Assembly: GCA_039105265.1 (NCBI GenBank)
Contig: JAPFFF010000003.1
Coordinates: 2,046,001-2,110,000, forward strand
DNA: 64,000 nt
Reading direction: 5' to 3'
Source of the DNA: Tritrichomonas musculus
Lineage: Eukaryota; Parabasalia; Tritrichomonadida; Tritrichomonadidae
Each line of letters begins with the position of its first letter. Position 1 is the stretch's first letter. This document shows positions 53,187 to 62,207 of the stretch, piece by piece. The notes below the pieces were generated by a model that made no database searches, was not told where the DNA came from, and saw only the letters and a list, made by a program, of their open reading frames with translations. The translations under genes were made by a program, and so were the position numbers.

Positions 53187-56100
53187 ATGTCTGACTTTCA
53201 TGTTCAAAAGCAAGTATATGAACAAATCGATACCAAATATCCACCAGTATTAGCTTGCAGCAGCGGATCAGTTTTTATGTATTCAACGGCTAATGGATTA
53301 TTAAGATTATTTTATACGCAACCAGAAATAAATGTTAATCTTCCAAAATCTCCTTTTGTTGATTCTCGTGCAAGTTGCATCGCAATATCACCACCTCACA
53401 CTTTTGGAGTTATTTGTTATGAAGATGGATCAATTTTAATTTACAATTTAATTGAGAAAAAAGTATTAAAAAGTTTATCAAAAGAATTAAAAGGTAAAAT
53501 CACAAATATTGCTTTTCTTTCTGATTTTGATTTCGTTACTTTTGACTCAACATTAACTTTGACGTTATTTACATTGGTTTCAATGTCTATTTTTGGATAT
53601 ACCGTAAAATCAACTAAAATACAAACATTCAAATTTTTCGCTTTCCAAATTGCATCCCCTCCTATATACCGAGCTGTATATGAATTACCGAAAAATATAG
53701 ATACTGTATCATATCGTTATTCAGACAAATTTGACCATTTTGTTGCTATATCCCTGCACAAAAAATTAATCATTGCCAAAATTAGACCAAGTTTCAAAAT
53801 TATATACGAAACGGTTGATGATGATGAAGATATTGAAAATCCACATGTTTCATTTTCGCTTCCTAACCCAGATAATCTTTATGCTGTTTATTCTACGAAA
53901 AAAGAAATCTTTGCTATTGGAATTACTCAAGATTCAAACAGAAATTACTTATGTCGCGTTCTTTTTCAAAGGCCTTATATTCATGCCATTCGATTTTTGT
54001 CCTTCTTTTCAACATCACTTATTGCAGTTGTTAATGATAATAACTTCTTATATTTATTCGATTTTTTGAATCCAAAGAATTCAGATCATAGTGAAAGAAT
54101 ATCTCAATGCAACATTCTTCTTGACGACTTAGGAAAGATTGACACTTTTACAAACAGAATTCTCATATCATACTATATCAATACATTTGCTACAACAGTT
54201 GAATCTCTCAAGGCTGAAAAAAAATTCAAAGAAATTATAGAATTGGCTAAAAAAGCTGCACAAAATGATCCAAACAGTTCTGTTGGGCTTTCAACAGATC
54301 CTCAAGTTCGAAGTTCTGAAATTGAAAGCATAACCAATCCAATTTTTGCAGACTATTTTAAATCTCAAACCAATTTTATAATGAAAGATTATGCCGAAGA
54401 AGTAGTTAGTTTAATGGATGATCTTCATAACAAAGGATTCATTGCACAAGATGCACTCTCAATGTTTGTTCAATGGGGAGGGACCAAAGATTTTTTCTCA
54501 TCTGTTCTTTCTCATGATCCTGAAGGACAAAAGTTCACTTACAATCCGAATTTTGTACAAATTTTAATCGACAAATATGACCATGACGAGTATTTCCAAA
54601 AAGATGATGAAAAACAACAATATTTCGATCAAATTAAAAAATTCCTCCTTTCCTTACCACCAAAAATAGCAAAGCCGAAATGGCTCATTAATTTTGCTAT
54701 TAAAAGAAAAGACTTTTCAATGGTAACCAAGGTATTCGTTGACAGAATGAATGAACCGGTCATGGGTCTCAGCTTAGCTGAATCAAATGATCATTCTGAA
54801 CTTATTCCTGACATATTAAATAATAATCATTTTAAAGGGAATGCCAAAATGATTGAATGGCTTCTTCAAGCTGACCCAAAAGAAAACAAATATCCAAGAC
54901 TTCAAAATGCAATTATAGTTTCATCGGATAAAATGCTAGATGCTCTTAGATGGATGAATGAAACAATGGTTAAACTTCTTGAAGAGGCAGCAAAAAAATC
55001 GCTTGAAGAAGCAGAAAAAAATCAAAGCAAAGACCAAAACGCTCCAAGTACAGTGGATAACACAAAATCAATTAATTTAATGCGAGACCTCTACATTTAT
55101 TTAAAACAATCAAGTGGTATGCCATTAAATGAAAGTGATTCATCATCACAAAGTGATGATCATCAGCTTAACAACTCATCATCTCTTTTGGACTCTGTTC
55201 AAAATACAGATACTTCAAATGCAAATCAAATTATAATTACTAATGACTACTATGTAAATGCAATTATCACAACCTTCATTAACTTGAAAATTGATTATCA
55301 ATCTGATTTATTCAAATTGATGGAAGATTATATTATCAAAAATTGTCCCAATCAATTTACTCCTAATTCACTCAAGTACGTTATTGGATCAGTTTTTAAC
55401 AAGGAATTCAAAGAACCAGATTTAAGAGAGACACTTTTAAGTTCTCTTATTTTCAATGAACATGTCATTCCAAATGATATGGCTCTTTCACTCCTTCCTA
55501 TATGTGAATCATTTGAATACGACGAAGCAGCAGCCTTCATACGAAACAAACTTCATTTGACAGGCGAATTACTCAAATCAGTAATAATTGATAATGGTTT
55601 GGATGACGCTCTTTCATTTATCAACGCAAATTACAGAGATGATCTCCAATCGATGGAAGAAATAGAAAATGTTGTCATTTATTATGCACCTTATTTCATT
55701 GAGCATAATTGCGCCAAATTTATTGATGTTCTCACAAATGTTAGATTCAGAATTTTATACACCGATCTACCAAGGTCAATTTCAGTGGCCAATACTCGTT
55801 TATATTTCTTGAAGAATCTATATATTAAATTCGAACCTCCAAAAAGCGATACTAGCACAAGTACTAAAGAGACTAAATTCGCAACGACTTTATTGAAAAA
55901 TTGGACATTAAAATTGAGGAAGGCACAGAAAGCAAAAGAAAAAGCAAATGCAGATCCTTTAGCAGAAATTTTCCAGGCCTATCAAAAAGACGATATGGAC
56001 ACAGTTTACGCTTTAGCCGACGAATACTTTGGTAACAAATCAAAATTCATATTACCGATCATATTGAAAAATATGACACCCGAAAAATTACAACAGTTGG

Positions 56101-57455
56101 AAAATATGAATGAAAATCAACATGAACAAAAATCAGAAATTCAAAAGTTGTCTGAATTTGTGAATGGCACTTTGATGCTTAAGATTCAACAGATGATTGA
56201 AGACGAACTTAAGTCAAGAGAAGAAAAAGCTAAAAATGCAGCAGAAAAAGAGGCTGAACGTGCTAAAAAAGATGAGGAAAAGAGAAAAGAGAATCAAAAA
56301 ATGGAAGAATTCTTTGCAGCAGGTAAAATAGAACTCGAAAAGAACGTTAAATCAATTATTCCTTTCTTGACTCATTATTTCCCAGAGGATGTCATAACTG
56401 TAATGAAGAAATTCCCAGGAGGTGTAATAGAACAAGATAACGGCAAAGCTAACCATGATTCTGATAATAAATCTAATAATCAATCAATCTTAGAAACATG
56501 TGAATCAGCAGGCCTTTATAATTGTTGTGCTTATTATGAGGCTCTTAATAGAAACATTGGTGAGTCGTTGAAATATCTTAGAACGACAATAATTATAGAT
56601 CCAATAAAATATGAAAGATCAATTATTGATACATGCCAATTAATATTTGACATTAACAAGAACAATAGCAAAACAAATAATGAAAAGAAAGAAGTTGGTG
56701 GCTGGTATGATGATGATCAAAAATCTGATTCAAATGAAAAGAATAAAGATGATGATGATGAGGAGGAAGAAGAAGAAGAAGAAGATAATGATAATGATGA
56801 TAATGAAAATAATAAAGGAGCAGCTAATAATGGAAGGAAAAAAGTTTTAGTAGATTATGCATCATTTATTTTAAAGAGTTTTGCGGTTAAATTTAATAAG
56901 GAGAATAACATTGACAATCTTGCTCGAGTTTACCGACACGTTTGCGATGTTATTGAATTATCAAATATTGAAAGCTTTGAAGAGATTTTGTTGTTTACAA
57001 AGAAAGTTTTTGGGGCAATGCAGAAAAAAACTGATAATAAATTCCAAAGGATCATTCGAGCTCTTGCAGTATCACGTATTTATAGCGGAAAGACATCTTT
57101 GAAAGCACGAGAATTCATTAAAAGCATTGTAAATGAAAATGTGAAACAGAGAGATAATACAGATAAAGATATAGATAATACAAATGAAGAACTTGGCGAG
57201 TATCTAAATGCTATATCTTGTGCTAATTGTAAAGTTCGTTTATTGGTTGGAACAGAGCCTATTGCAGTGCTCGAGTGTGGCCATGCAGTGCATTATAAAC
57301 CTTATTGCTGCTCTGCCGCAGCCGCAGGAGAACCTGCACCTACAGACCAGATACAGAAAAATATGTGCAATATGCATGTTGAATGCCCAATATGTTCTAA
57401 AAAGCAAGAAGAGGGACAAAAGGAAAATCAAAACCAACAAGAACAACAAAGTTAA
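53187..57455 (+). CDS. VPS8/VPS11-like vesicle-tethering subunit (beta-propeller, solenoid, RING)
   Basis: The 1422-residue protein has a degenerate WD40-type propeller at the N-terminus (ACSSGSVFMYSTANGLLRLF, ASCIAISPPHTFGVICYEDGSILIYNL). A long alpha-solenoid follows with clathrin-repeat-like helices, then Lys/Glu and acidic inserts. Near 1340-1405 is a C-terminal RING-type zinc domain: C-x2-C in SCANCKVRLL, C-x-H in LECGHAVHY, C-x-x-x in YCC, and CPIC near the end. Propeller, solenoid and RING in this order characterise the class C tethers VPS8, VPS11, VPS18 and VPS41 of CORVET/HOPS, which link endosomes and lysosomes through Rab5/Rab7. The length favours VPS8 (about 1400) over VPS11 (about 950). 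Assignment to one subunit is inference. Confidence 0.7.
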   Translation: MSDFHVQKQVYEQIDTKYPPVLACSSGSVFMYSTANGLLRLFYTQPEINVNLPKSPFVDSRASCIAISPPHTFGVICYEDGSILIYNLIEKKVLKSLSKELKGKITNIAFLSDFDFVTFDSTLTLTLFTLVSMSIFGYTVKSTKIQTFKFFAFQIASPPIYRAVYELPKNIDTVSYRYSDKFDHFVAISLHKKLIIAKIRPSFKIIYETVDDDEDIENPHVSFSLPNPDNLYAVYSTKKEIFAIGITQDSNRNYLCRVLFQRPYIHAIRFLSFFSTSLIAVVNDNNFLYLFDFLNPKNSDHSERISQCNILLDDLGKIDTFTNRILISYYINTFATTVESLKAEKKFKEIIELAKKAAQNDPNSSVGLSTDPQVRSSEIESITNPIFADYFKSQTNFIMKDYAEEVVSLMDDLHNKGFIAQDALSMFVQWGGTKDFFSSVLSHDPEGQKFTYNPNFVQILIDKYDHDEYFQKDDEKQQYFDQIKKFLLSLPPKIAKPKWLINFAIKRKDFSMVTKVFVDRMNEPVMGLSLAESNDHSELIPDILNNNHFKGNAKMIEWLLQADPKENKYPRLQNAIIVSSDKMLDALRWMNETMVKLLEEAAKKSLEEAEKNQSKDQNAPSTVDNTKSINLMRDLYIYLKQSSGMPLNESDSSSQSDDHQLNNSSSLLDSVQNTDTSNANQIIITNDYYVNAIITTFINLKIDYQSDLFKLMEDYIIKNCPNQFTPNSLKYVIGSVFNKEFKEPDLRETLLSSLIFNEHVIPNDMALSLLPICESFEYDEAAAFIRNKLHLTGELLKSVIIDNGLDDALSFINANYRDDLQSMEEIENVVIYYAPYFIEHNCAKFIDVLTNVRFRILYTDLPRSISVANTRLYFLKNLYIKFEPPKSDTSTSTKETKFATTLLKNWTLKLRKAQKAKEKANADPLAEIFQAYQKDDMDTVYALADEYFGNKSKFILPIILKNMTPEKLQQLENMNENQHEQKSEIQKLSEFVNGTLMLKIQQMIEDELKSREEKAKNAAEKEAERAKKDEEKRKENQKMEEFFAAGKIELEKNVKSIIPFLTHYFPEDVITVMKKFPGGVIEQDNGKANHDSDNKSNNQSILETCESAGLYNCCAYYEALNRNIGESLKYLRTTIIIDPIKYERSIIDTCQLIFDINKNNSKTNNEKKEVGGWYDDDQKSDSNEKNKDDDDEEEEEEEEDNDNDDNENNKGAANNGRKKVLVDYASFILKSFAVKFNKENNIDNLARVYRHVCDVIELSNIESFEEILLFTKKVFGAMQKKTDNKFQRIIRALAVSRIYSGKTSLKAREFIKSIVNENVKQRDNTDKDIDNTNEELGEYLNAISCANCKVRLLVGTEPIAVLECGHAVHYKPYCCSAAAAGEPAPTDQIQKNMCNMHVECPICSKKQEEGQKENQNQQEQQS

Positions 57456-57675
57456 TATTATGTTTTTCAATTTTTAGTATTTTATTATTGAAATGTGAAT
57501 TAAAAAAAAATTTTATTACTTTCTTTTTTTTTGATGTTTTAAATTTTTATTTTAATAGATTCTTTTGGATTTTCTTTAAAAAAACAAATAGGTGCAAGTT
57601 TATTTTTTTAATCAATCTAAAATTACCAATAAAAACAAAAATTACATGCGATGCAAAATAATGTTATTAAAATGA

Positions 57676-59928
57676 TTATGAATTAGAATGCGGCTTTGTT
57701 ATTTTTGGTGGAGGTAAACGGAACGAATCTTTTTTCTGGACGGATAAATGATTTTGTCTAGGTGAATCCTTCTTATTAAATTTTGATGAAGGCTGTGATC
57801 GTTGGACGCTTCTCATAGTATGTTGATTTGAATGCGATGCGATTGGACTTGGGCGTAAAACCATTTTTGGCTGTTGCTGTTGTTGTTGCTGCTGTGGAGC
57901 TGGTTCATTTATAAATTTCATTGAATCGTCTCTTTCAACAGTGAAAGGATTGATCAATTTCTTTGCTTCGCTATTATTGCTATTATTATTATCATTCATT
58001 CTTTTTTCTTCATCATTTCCTGCATTTGCACTTCCTTGTAAGATAGAAGCGTCAAATTCTTCACAATTAAATTCTTTTGATTTGAATTCATCTGTTGCTT
58101 TTCGCATATCTTCTTTACTACAAAATGTTATTAATAAGTCTGGCAAAAACATAGCAGACTCTTCATTATGTTCAGTTGGGCAATTATCGTCATCATCGTT
58201 ACTTGAAGTAGATGAAATGCTGGCTCTATTATTGTTATTGCTTGAAAAAGAAGGTACTTCACCTTTTGACGCTCCAGAAAGTGCCATTATTGCTTTCATT
58301 CTTATAGACTCGTTTATCATTTTTTTAGTTGATGGCTTTTGTTGTTCGTTTTCATTTTCTACTTTTCCAAAATAAAGTATCGGAAATCCACCTTTTGAAA
58401 TAATTGATAATGCATCATGCAATTGACATTGAGAAATTCGAATTGTATTTTCTTTCACAATTGTATTCACACATTTTTCATAAAAAACTTCTCGCTTATA
58501 TCTTCCTCGTTTTGTTTCACATGCAAATGGAATAAAAACTTCTCGTATACATGGTACTTTCTCAACTCTTTCTTCATCATTTTCATATAACGCAAAATAT
58601 CTAACAAATCGTTGCATTTCTTCAATTGAGGACAATTTAATCTCCGCATATGCACCACATTCATAATTTTCATTAGCATTAGATTGAGATCTAGGCTTAT
58701 TACTGAAGTTGTACTGATGAATACAAACATCAATATCTTCAGCTGCAAGCAAGCGCTCGTTACTTACTTTTTTATAAGGCAAATTCAAAATGAAATCTTT
58801 TACTTCATCTTCTGTGATATCATATGGTAAATTATGTAACAATGCTGTTGTCCTGTATAATCTAGCATGCTCAGTTCCATTTTGTAATCTTTGAACAATT
58901 TTCATTGCATCTTCTAAATCATAAAAAATGATAAGGGCATCTCTTTTATCACCTTCAGTTATAATTCGTGCTTCATAAATCGATGCATTGTATTCTTCTT
59001 TGATTCGTTGCCTGAGTTCAGAAATAGTTTTCTGCTGAACATTTTCAATGATTATTTCATATTTTTCGATTTCTTCTTGTTGAGGGACTGATAAACATCG
59101 TTTAGCATTGAATCCACATTCACTAAATCTATCTATTATGTAATCAATTTCACTTAATGATGATGCTGTAATCGCAAGAACTTGCATGCAAGGTGAATTG
59201 ATATGCGATTTTGCAACGATAAAATCTTTGCTAACATTACCTTCTTTTCGAAGTTCTGAGAGAATAGGAATATCATTTTCATAATCCTTTATATCTTTGT
59301 TAACTTTAAAAATTAATGCAATAGGCAACTGAGAAACAGAAAGTTCTACGGTTAATTTCCTGCTAAAGTAAATCCTATTATTTCCAGTATCTGTAAGGTT
59401 TTCTTTAGCATTACTTTTATTTGACTTTAAATTACTTGATGAACTCGAATTAGTGCTATCAATAAGGCATTCTGCTGGTATTGCACGAAGAAATGTTGCT
59501 GCAAGCGATGAATTTTGGCAAGATTGACAGCGAATAGTCATATATTCACAATTATCAATAACAGTAACTTTTTTGACAAAGCAGTTCACAAGCATTCTTA
59601 GTTTCTTTTCGTCATGAAGAAATTGTGGTAGGTGGCAAACATATATATTTTTCTGGTCTGTAGCTGTATGAACTGTTTCAGCGATATGAAGATAATTTAC
59701 GAGATTTAATTCTTCGTTACTAAATATAGAAGAAAGTCTTTCACAAACTTCCATGAGCGAGATTTGAACTGAAAATCTGAAGCATAAAATAAAAGTACCC
59801 TCTTTAATTTTTGCCAAATTTGCCCAATTGATGTCAGGAATTTGATGCCTAATGGACTGCACATCAATATTATCAAACAATACAGGCAGGCCACTTAATA
59901 TCCAGAATTTTGATTTTGGCTGTTGCAT
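57676..59928 (-). CDS. RRM-like RNA-binding protein, divergent
   Basis: In the 750-residue protein several segments have the alternating strand/helix rhythm of RRMs. The clearest is at about 355-450 (TALLHNLPYDITEDEVKDFIL, then CGAYAEIKLSSIEEMQRFVRYF), equivalent to RNP2 and RNP1 with a poor RNP1. The N-terminus (SKFWILSGLPVLFDNIDVQSIRHQ) and KNIYVCHLPQFLHDEKKLRMLVNCF near 115 could be further copies. The last 170 residues are Asn/Ser-rich with a Q10 tract and a basic end. It may act in mRNA regulation. The identity of the domains needs profile comparison; the gene is clearly coding. Confidence 0.7.
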   Translation of the reverse strand: MQQPKSKFWILSGLPVLFDNIDVQSIRHQIPDINWANLAKIKEGTFILCFRFSVQISLMEVCERLSSIFSNEELNLVNYLHIAETVHTATDQKNIYVCHLPQFLHDEKKLRMLVNCFVKKVTVIDNCEYMTIRCQSCQNSSLAATFLRAIPAECLIDSTNSSSSSNLKSNKSNAKENLTDTGNNRIYFSRKLTVELSVSQLPIALIFKVNKDIKDYENDIPILSELRKEGNVSKDFIVAKSHINSPCMQVLAITASSLSEIDYIIDRFSECGFNAKRCLSVPQQEEIEKYEIIIENVQQKTISELRQRIKEEYNASIYEARIITEGDKRDALIIFYDLEDAMKIVQRLQNGTEHARLYRTTALLHNLPYDITEDEVKDFILNLPYKKVSNERLLAAEDIDVCIHQYNFSNKPRSQSNANENYECGAYAEIKLSSIEEMQRFVRYFALYENDEERVEKVPCIREVFIPFACETKRGRYKREVFYEKCVNTIVKENTIRISQCQLHDALSIISKGGFPILYFGKVENENEQQKPSTKKMINESIRMKAIMALSGASKGEVPSFSSNNNNRASISSTSSNDDDDNCPTEHNEESAMFLPDLLITFCSKEDMRKATDEFKSKEFNCEEFDASILQGSANAGNDEEKRMNDNNNSNNSEAKKLINPFTVERDDSMKFINEPAPQQQQQQQQPKMVLRPSPIASHSNQHTMRSVQRSQPSSKFNKKDSPRQNHLSVQKKDSFRLPPPKITKPHSNS

Positions 59929-60819
59929 AAATTAAGTTTTTTACAACAAGCTTTATAAAACTATGGATTTTTATGATTCACTTTTGACCAGAAAAAGTCG
60001 AACTTTTAAGGGTGAAATGAAATTTGAACATCTCTATATAAAAAAAAAAAAAATTATTTTTGAAGATATTCCGTTCAATTTTTTGAGGGTAGTCAAATAA
60101 CGAGTAATTCGGTAACGAGTTATTAATCAACAAATATAATTATATAAATATTTATACAGTATATTTATTGGTTCAATCACTTTTTAATAATTTACGTTTC
60201 TCACAATTTTCTATAAATTGAAATATTGAAAGATGAAGGTAAGCTTTTTAATAACATAAAAAGTCATAGTATATTTGATGCTATTAAATTATACTTGATT
60301 TTATCGTACTTGTATTTTTTCTAAAAACATATTTTACTTTAGCTCTTTTGCATAAATATCAATTTTTTTAACTATCATTTAATTTATCTTGAATTTTACA
60401 AGATTTCATCGATTGCCTTTAATCGAATCTTTGAGGTAATATTTATCTATATTATTTATAAATGATATAAAGCTCCGGATTTACTAATTACAAATCGCAA
60501 TAAATATATAAATAAAGAAAGAATATTCTTTCAATTAATTGACTTAATGCTTGTCTAGTTAACTTGACAAGGCTTCATAATTTGGACTCGGCTTCAAAAG
60601 AAAAAGCATATTTTCTCCAAAATGATTTTCGAAAACAATTGGAATATTTATTTTTTTAAATATTTTGACTTATACCCAAATGATGCTCATAAATTGCTTA
60701 ATAGATAATCATTAATAAATTAGTCCATATAATAATTGATAAATATTTATAGTAATATTTATTATAAAAACAAGGTAATAATATAAAATAAAGTAACAAT
60801 TTTCATTTCTCACCTTCTT
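59929..60819. other. Non-coding spacer
   Basis: About 890 bp separate two minus-strand genes (RRM-like start and transporter stop). A short inverted/direct repeat AATAACGAGTAATT / GTAACGAGTTATT lies near 60098-60125. No ORF or RNA gene was recognised. Confidence 0.5.
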
Positions 60820-61935
60820 TCACATATCTGTATCTGATGATTTCTCTTTGTTAATATCAATTTCTAAATCTGGCTCCAAATCAGGATTTATTACAATTAT
60901 TTCTTCCTCTATTTTTGATGAGTTTGAACCAGTTACATGATTATCTTTAGGAAAACCGTCTTGCATTCTTGATAATGAATATAAAATTCCTCCACAGAAA
61001 AGTAGTCCAGCTCCAATTAATTTTGAAAATTTCCAATTTGTTTGATGATAAGTAAAATTTGAAATAACTAAAGTTCCAAGTATTCTTAACTGATCAATAA
61101 CTGCTATTGTGATCATTGATGTTATCTTTTCAACATATGTTGTAACCATCTGCGTGATTTGGTGCAAAAATGTTGTCAAAAGTATCCAAGAAATTGTTTT
61201 TGTATCAAAAATATTTAAAAAGTTGATCCAAGCTCCGGGATCAAGAATTAAAGAAGCAAAGAAAGAAATGGGAAGTAGTAAAATTGTTTTCCAAAAAAGG
61301 AAATCCATTATTTTGAAATTCGATTCATTGTGAGATATAATATTTAAAACTTTTTTGTTACAAAGAAGATTAATTGAAAAAATTAACATCGAGAATAATT
61401 GTAAAAATATTTGAGTTGTTGATGGCATTTTTGATGTTGACCACTCGAAATCTTTCGTAATAAAGAAGATCCCTATCAAAACAATTCCTAAAGATAAAAA
61501 TCCCAAATAGGAAAGCTGTTCATTGAGGAAAAGATATCCAAATAAACCATTCCAAACAACACTAGTTAATCTAAAAAGCAAAACAAAATCAATATCTGAT
61601 GCAAATATGCTAATGTTCATTACAATTATTCCAATCGTTGTTAATAAAGTTGAATAAATAAACCATTTTAATATTGATAAAGGAATTTTCAAATATCCAA
61701 AGTTATTAGAAAATTTATGTGAAGACCATGAAACAAAAAACGAAATCGGTAAAATGAAAATACCGTTTAGGAAAGATAGGAATGAAGGAAATGGAACAAA
61801 TTTAAAAAATTCTTTGTGGTGAAAAGTCATGAATGATGTCAAGATGAATTGCAAGAAATGGGAACCTATAAACAAGTAAACATTGCTCATGATATAATGA
61901 ATATAAAATATTGAACGCTCTTTGAAATATTTCAA
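60820..61935 (-). CDS. DMT-superfamily transporter (EamA / nucleotide-sugar transporter-like)
   Basis: In the 371-residue protein about ten membrane helices form two related halves. The first half ends in LLFRLTSVVWNGLFGYLFLNEQLSYLGFLSLGIVLIGIF and the second in TIAVIDQLRILGTLVIS followed by a GAGLLFCGGILYS helix, the paired signature of EamA/SLC35 carriers (helix, FLNE-like turn, G-x-x-L-x-x-G). The C-terminal 45 residues are acidic and cytosolic. Such proteins move nucleotide sugars, metabolites or organic cations across Golgi, ER or plasma membranes; the substrate cannot be told. Translation may begin at M16 (MSNVYLFIGSHF), where the first helix starts. Confidence 0.8.
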   Translation of the reverse strand: MKYFKERSIFYIHYIMSNVYLFIGSHFLQFILTSFMTFHHKEFFKFVPFPSFLSFLNGIFILPISFFVSWSSHKFSNNFGYLKIPLSILKWFIYSTLLTTIGIIVMNISIFASDIDFVLLFRLTSVVWNGLFGYLFLNEQLSYLGFLSLGIVLIGIFFITKDFEWSTSKMPSTTQIFLQLFSMLIFSINLLCNKKVLNIISHNESNFKIMDFLFWKTILLLPISFFASLILDPGAWINFLNIFDTKTISWILLTTFLHQITQMVTTYVEKITSMITIAVIDQLRILGTLVISNFTYHQTNWKFSKLIGAGLLFCGGILYSLSRMQDGFPKDNHVTGSNSSKIEEEIIVINPDLEPDLEIDINKEKSSDTDM

Positions 61936-62207
61936 TAGGCCTAAACAATGTTTTTTTTATTTTATCTTTAAAATTAACTTTATTAATTCCAAAAATTCAT
62001 ATAAATATAATAATAATAAAACTATTTTAATTTATTTATAATATTAAAAAAACAAAAATAACTTTATAAACTTATGAAAAAAAAAGAGAAAAACATTCTG
62101 AAAATAAACTGAATTAATTGAAAATTTTGAATTATATTGAAAAGCAAACAATTTTATATTCATATATATAAAAGGCTTTATTTAAATAAATTACAATAAA
62201 ATATACT
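61936..62207. other. Short spacer between transporter and Brr2-like genes
   Basis: AT-rich spacer between two minus-strand genes; presumably the transporter promoter. Nothing notable was seen. Confidence 0.5.
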
